Shown piece after piece: positions 50,686-54,931 of a stretch of 54,931 nt of DNA. Source of the DNA: an uncultured Bacteroidales bacterium (GTDB lineage: Bacteria > Bacteroidota > Bacteroidia > Bacteroidales > UBA932); assembly GCA_949295645.1 (NCBI GenBank), contig CASFLY010000153.1, positions 1-54,931 on the forward strand, given 5' to 3'. Each line of letters starts with the position of its first letter. Position 1 is the first letter of the stretch. A model generated the notes under the pieces. The model was not told where the DNA came from. It was given only the letters and a program-made list of their open reading frames with translations, and ran no database searches. The position numbers and the translations under genes are program-made.

Positions 50686-53600
50686 AACAGTGCTTTCTGA
50701 CAGCAATTATGCTGATTGCCGCATTGCTCCTGCCGTCAAAGACAGGGGCAATGTCTTTTGACATGATATCCGGCAACGCTCATCCGAGGCTTTTCCTGAA
50801 AGACGGCGACGTACAGGCGGTGCGTGAGGCCGTGAAAGAATATCCGGCTGTCGCACGCATGCATGAGACTGTGATGGAATGCGCGGATGCACTTTTTGAA
50901 AAAGCGCCTGTAACTAAGGAAATGGTCGGGATCAGGCTGCTCGAAACGAGCCGCGAGTCGCTGAAAAGGGTCTTTGCCCTGTCATACGCCTATAAGGTGA
51001 CCGGTGATACGCGCTATGCAGTGCGTGCCGAGAAAGAGATGCTTGCATGCTGCGCTTTCAGCGACTGGAATCCTTCGCATTTTCTGGACGTGGCGGAGAT
51101 GTCGATGTCTATGGCCATAGGTTACGACTGGCTTTACGACGTGCTTTCCGTGCAGACCCGGAGCATAGTCGGGGATGCGGTCTTCGAAAAGGCGTTCAAA
51201 CCCCTTGTCGGGGAGAACCAGCCCTGGTATGACTGGACATCCAACTGGAATTCCGTGTGCAATGCCGGCATGACTGCCGCAGCCGTCGCCTTTTATGACC
51301 TTGACCCGGAACTGTGCAGCGATATCATTTCCAGATCCCTGTCTTCCAACCCCAAGGCCCTGGATGTCTTTGCTCCGGACGGAGGCTACCCGGAGGGATA
51401 TATGTACTGGGGCTATGGTTCCGCATTTGAAATCCTGCTCATAGCTGCGCTGGAAAGCGCCTGCGGGACGGACTACGGCCTTTCCGCATATCCAGGCTTC
51501 CTGCAGTCCGGACGTTTCATGCAGGCCATGCTTACTCCGGGCGGAGGGTGCTACAATTTCAGCGACGCCTCTTACGGCTCGTCCATCGACCCTGCTCTCT
51601 TCTGGATTGCCGGACGTATTGACGACCCGTCCCTGCTGTACACTGACATCAGGAGTCTGGAAAGCGGCGGGACTCCGGAGTTTTCCCAGGAGCGGCTGCT
51701 CCCGTTCGCCATTATCTGCGCTTCGAGGATGGAGCTGGACGATGTCCCTCCTCCGGACAGCAACATCTGGTTCAGCAGGGGAGTAACGCCGGTCTTTACC
51801 TGGCGCTCAGGATGGGATTCGCCGGATGACGCATTTTTCGGAATCAAGGGCGGCACCCCTTCTTCCGGGCATTCCCACATGGACGGAGGTTCGTTCATAT
51901 ATGAAAGATACGGTGTCCGCTGGGCATTGGACCCGGGCATGCAGGATTACCATTCATTGGAAAAGCATGGGCTCGGCATCTGGAATACCGGGCAGGACAG
52001 CGACAGATGGAAAGTGTTCAGATATAACAATATGAGCCATAACACCCTGTCCATAAAGGATTCACTCCACAGGGCCTCCGCACGGGCGGAGATTATCGAC
52101 ACCTTCGCTTCCACGGACAGGACAGGAGCCGTCGTGGATATGTCTGCGCTGCTGCCTGCTTTCCGGAAAGTCGTCAGGACGGCCTGGACAGACCGGTGCT
52201 GCGACCTGCATATCCGGGATGTCTTGGAAACCGGAAATTCTTCAGAGCAGATAGTATGGATAATGAATACCGGGGCTGTGCCGGAAATCATGTCGGAGGA
52301 CACGGTCCTGCTTTCGTCCCGCGGGCATGAAATGTACCTTTCATTCGCCGCGTCATCTCCGTTCGAGTTGAAAATCCTGTCCAACGATCCCGTTACGGAG
52401 TACGATGCCCCGAATCCCGGCACCTGCAGGATCTGTCTCGAAATGACGGTGAATGCAGGAAGACAGGAAACGATAGAAGTGTCTCTGAAATCCGCAGAGG
52501 AATCCGGCAATGGCGGTATGTGCGGAAATGAAGCTGTATTCGGAAATGCTTTTGTGCCGCTGTACAAGAATGCTTCGGCACCCGTCGAGGACAGGGTGGA
52601 AGACCTCCTGTCGAGGATGACTCTCGAGGAAAAAGTCGGCCAGATGAACCAGTTCGTCGGGTTGGAGCATATCCGGAAAAACGAAGCTTCCCTGAGCGAG
52701 GAAGACCTGAAAAACAATACTGCCAATGCCTTTTATCCCGGGTTCAATGCGGATTCGGTGGCAGAATGGACCCGGCATGGACTCGTCGGTTCGTTCCTTC
52801 ACGTCCTGACGATAGAGGAGGCGAACTATCTCCAGTCTCTGGCTCTCGGAAGCCGTCTTGGGATTCCGATTCTTTTCGGGATAGATGCCATCCATGGCAA
52901 TGCCAATGCTCCGGACAACACTGTCTATCCGACCAATATCGGGCTTGCAAGCTCATTCGACACGGATCTTGCATACAGGATAGCCCGGGAGACCGCTGCG
53001 GAAATGCGAGCCATGAACATGCACTGGACCTTCAACCCGAACGTCGAGGTGGCGCGAGACCCTCGCTGGGGCAGGGTAGGCGAAACGTTCGGAGAAGATC
53101 CGTATTTGGTGTCCCGGATGGGGGTCGAGACCGTAAAGGGCTATCAGGGAGACTTTTCATCCGATGACGTCCTGGCCTGCATAAAGCATTTCGCGGGAGG
53201 AAGCCAGCCGGTAAACGGCACCAACGGTTCCCCTACCGACCTGTCCGAGAGGACGATAAGAGAGGTCTTCTTCCCTCCTTTCGAGGCCGGGGTTGAGGCC
53301 GGGGCGATGTCCCTGATGACTGCCCACAACGAACTGAACGGCATCCCGTGTCACTCCAACGAGTGGCTGATGCAGGATGTGGCCCGAGGAGAATGGGGTT
53401 TCAAGGGCTTCATCGTGAGCGACTGGATGGACATCGAGCATCTGTATGACCTCCACGCCACGGCGGAAAACCTGAAAGAGGCTTTTTACCAGAGCATTAT
53501 GGCCGGAATGGATATGCACATGCACGGAGTCTACTGGAACGAGTATGTATGCGGGCTCGTCCGTGAAGGGCGCATCCCGGAAAGCCGTATAGACGAATCG

Positions 53601-54785
53601 GTGCGCAGAATCCTTGACGTCAAGTTCCGTCTCGGCCTGTTCGAGCGGCCGTATGCCGACCCTGAAAAGACAATGGATGTCCGGCTTTGCGACGTCCACA
53701 GGCAGACTGCCCTGGAAGCCGCCCGGAAATCGATAGTTCTTCTGAAAAATGACGGTCTGCTTCCACTGTCTCCGGAAAAATACCGCAGGGTGCTTGTGAC
53801 GGGAATCAATGCCGATGACCACAATATCCTCGGGGACTGGAGCGCCGAGCAGAAACCGGAGAATGTCACGACGGTTCTCGAAGGTCTGAGACAGGTGTCG
53901 CCGGAGACGGATTTCGTTTTTGTCGACCAGGGCTGGAATCCTCAGACTATGTCCCGGCAGCAGGTGGACAAGGCTGCGCGTCTTGCACGCCGCTGCGACC
54001 TGAATATAGTAGTGGCAGGTGAGTATATGTTCCGGGGCCGGTGGAACGAGAAGACTTCCGGAGAGGATACCGACCGCTCGGACATAGATCTTGTCGGCCT
54101 TCAGAACGAGTTGATAGAGAAGGTCGCGGCATCCGGAAAGCCTACCGTACTCATCCTTATTTCAGGACGCCCTCTCGGCACGGAATGGGCGGCAGAACAT
54201 CTTCCTGCATTGTTGAATGCCTGGGAACCAGGGATGTACGGCGGCCAGGCAATAGCCGAAATCCTGTACGGAAAGGTGAACCCGTCCGCGAAACTCGCCG
54301 TGACGATCCCCCGTTCGGCCGGACAGATCCAGATGATCTACAACCATAAGCCGTCGCAGTATTTCCATCCTTATGTCGTGACCCCGAGTACTCCTCTGTA
54401 CCCGTTCGGCTACGGACTTTCCTATACCGACTACGAGTATTCCGACCTCAGTATGGACAAGACCGAAATCCCGGCGGACGGTTCCGTGAAAGTGACGATA
54501 AAGGTGAAGAATACAGGTGCCGTGGCCGGAGAAGAAATCGTCCAGCTGTATATCAGGGACCGCTTTTCCTCGGTGACACGCCCTGTGAAGGAACTGAAAG
54601 ACTTCGCAAGGGTGGCGCTGGCACCAGGCGAGACCAGGACCGTGGAATTCACCCTCACTCCGGACAAACTCATGTTCCTGGACAAGGACCTTGAACCAGT
54701 GGTCGAGCCAGGCGAGTTTGTCGTGATGGTCGGCAGCTCCTCCGCAGACGGGAACTTGCTGAAAGCCTCATTTTTTGTCCGGTGA
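50682..54785 (+). CDS. Fusion of heparinase II/III-like lyase and GH3 glycosidase
   Basis: The 1367-residue exported protein has a signal peptide (MKQCFLTAIMLIAALLLP). Residues about 25-615 form a heparinase II/III-like unit: HPRLFLKDGDVQAVREAV, an alpha-helical toroid with NWNSVCNAGM and GYPEGYMYWGYGSAFE, then GHSHMDGGSFIYE (His 397 and 399) and a beta-sandwich. From about 620 it is a complete GH3: PVEDRVEDLLSRMTLEEKVGQM, RWGRVGETFGEDPYLV, KHFAGGS, nucleophile Asp 914 in IVSDWMD, GEDTDRSDID with likely acid/base Glu 1128, and a C-terminal FnIII-like domain. No signal or stop lies at the junction, so the fusion is genuine. One chain would cleave by elimination and hydrolysis; the glycan is unknown. 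Confidence 0.88.
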   Translation: MKQCFLTAIMLIAALLLPSKTGAMSFDMISGNAHPRLFLKDGDVQAVREAVKEYPAVARMHETVMECADALFEKAPVTKEMVGIRLLETSRESLKRVFALSYAYKVTGDTRYAVRAEKEMLACCAFSDWNPSHFLDVAEMSMSMAIGYDWLYDVLSVQTRSIVGDAVFEKAFKPLVGENQPWYDWTSNWNSVCNAGMTAAAVAFYDLDPELCSDIISRSLSSNPKALDVFAPDGGYPEGYMYWGYGSAFEILLIAALESACGTDYGLSAYPGFLQSGRFMQAMLTPGGGCYNFSDASYGSSIDPALFWIAGRIDDPSLLYTDIRSLESGGTPEFSQERLLPFAIICASRMELDDVPPPDSNIWFSRGVTPVFTWRSGWDSPDDAFFGIKGGTPSSGHSHMDGGSFIYERYGVRWALDPGMQDYHSLEKHGLGIWNTGQDSDRWKVFRYNNMSHNTLSIKDSLHRASARAEIIDTFASTDRTGAVVDMSALLPAFRKVVRTAWTDRCCDLHIRDVLETGNSSEQIVWIMNTGAVPEIMSEDTVLLSSRGHEMYLSFAASSPFELKILSNDPVTEYDAPNPGTCRICLEMTVNAGRQETIEVSLKSAEESGNGGMCGNEAVFGNAFVPLYKNASAPVEDRVEDLLSRMTLEEKVGQMNQFVGLEHIRKNEASLSEEDLKNNTANAFYPGFNADSVAEWTRHGLVGSFLHVLTIEEANYLQSLALGSRLGIPILFGIDAIHGNANAPDNTVYPTNIGLASSFDTDLAYRIARETAAEMRAMNMHWTFNPNVEVARDPRWGRVGETFGEDPYLVSRMGVETVKGYQGDFSSDDVLACIKHFAGGSQPVNGTNGSPTDLSERTIREVFFPPFEAGVEAGAMSLMTAHNELNGIPCHSNEWLMQDVARGEWGFKGFIVSDWMDIEHLYDLHATAENLKEAFYQSIMAGMDMHMHGVYWNEYVCGLVREGRIPESRIDESVRRILDVKFRLGLFERPYADPEKTMDVRLCDVHRQTALEAARKSIVLLKNDGLLPLSPEKYRRVLVTGINADDHNILGDWSAEQKPENVTTVLEGLRQVSPETDFVFVDQGWNPQTMSRQQVDKAARLARRCDLNIVVAGEYMFRGRWNEKTSGEDTDRSDIDLVGLQNELIEKVAASGKPTVLILISGRPLGTEWAAEHLPALLNAWEPGMYGGQAIAEILYGKVNPSAKLAVTIPRSAGQIQMIYNHKPSQYFHPYVVTPSTPLYPFGYGLSYTDYEYSDLSMDKTEIPADGSVKVTIKVKNTGAVAGEEIVQLYIRDRFSSVTRPVKELKDFARVALAPGETRTVEFTLTPDKLMFLDKDLEPVVEPGEFVVMVGSSSADGNLLKASFFVR

Positions 54786-54806
54786 TTGCAGATTCTTCCG
54801 GCAGGA

Positions 54807-54837
54807 CTTGGCGATTCAATTATTTTTCTTATCTTTG
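54807..54837 (+). promoter_or_regulatory. tRNA-His promoter
   Basis: CTTG at 54807-54810 and TATCTTTG at 54830-54837 are 19 bases apart. The mature tRNA begins 18 bases after the -7 box. Confidence 0.6.
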
Positions 54838-54855
54838 CAGTCCCAAATCAAAATG

Positions 54856-54929
54856 GTGCCCATAGTTCAGTTGGTTAGAGCGTCAGATTGTGGTTCTGAA
54901 TGTCGTCGGTTCGAATCCGACTGGGCACC
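54856..54929 (+). tRNA. tRNA-His (anticodon GTG)
   Basis: The cloverleaf is complete: acceptor GTGCCCA pairs with TGGGCAC, the D arm has AGTTCAGTTGGTTAGAGC, the anticodon loop is TTGTGGT with anticodon GTG, and the T arm has GTTCGAATC. The preceding base 54855 is G and the discriminator base 54929 is C, so the extra G-1 required by histidyl-tRNA synthetase is encoded. The CCA end is not encoded. Confidence 0.95.
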
Positions 54930-54931
54930 CT

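Overview
The window comes from the chromosome of a bacterium of the order Bacteroidales. The evidence is a SusC/SusD pair, promoters of the Bacteroidetes type (a -7 box TAnnTTTG, sometimes with TTTG 19 bases upstream), near absence of Shine-Dalgarno sequences, an enlarged MraY and a meso-diaminopimelate dehydrogenase. Base composition is moderately GC-rich, so an Alistipes-like or Cryptobacteroides-like gut lineage is more plausible than Bacteroides itself; that placement is inference.

Layout. 1-3.0 kb, minus strand: truncated GNAT acetyltransferase, family 2 glycosyltransferase, S41 protease. 3.1-10.5 kb: malQ, then rdgB-recO, then (minus) a U32 hydroxylase-type gene with a polyprenyl synthase, then an EamA transporter. 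10.6-28.5 kb, minus strand: gltX and a complete division and cell wall (dcw) cluster transcribed mraZ-rsmH-ftsL-ftsI-murE-mraY-murD-ftsW-murG-murC-ftsQ-ftsA-ftsZ, with a four-box MraZ operator at its head. 28.6-39.2 kb: ddh (meso-DAP supply or turnover), a family 4 glycosyltransferase and flippase, two small envelope proteins, rpoN, upp, radC and a carboxyltransferase-type PycB/OadA subunit. 39.7-54.8 kb, plus strand: a polysaccharide utilisation locus (PUL): susC, susD, three modular surface lipoproteins and a 53-residue peptide gene, a clan GH-A type hydrolase, and a 1367-residue protein joining a heparinase II/III-like lyase to a GH3 glycosidase. A tRNA-His(GTG) closes the window.

How the genes work together. 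The dcw genes make and place septal meso-DAP peptidoglycan; overlaps and short gaps imply one or few long transcripts. In the PUL, SusD and the lipoproteins would capture a glycan outside the cell, SusC would import oligosaccharides, and the hydrolase and lyase-GH3 fusion would cut them. As sequenced, susC is out of frame at a run of ten G in codons 85-88; nine G would restore a normal 1063-residue SusC. This is either a phase-variable switch in the OFF state or a homopolymer sequencing error.

The intergenic space is rich in short non-coding repeats: a 121-bp imperfect palindrome in two convergent gaps; two roughly 124-bp elements with inverted ends set one base from the stop codons of rpoN and upp; a structured leader repeat upstream of eamA, the flippase and radC; several copies of a dispersed GTCATTTCGA/GTCATCCCGAG repeat; and ten head-to-tail 25-bp units between ftsQ and ftsA.
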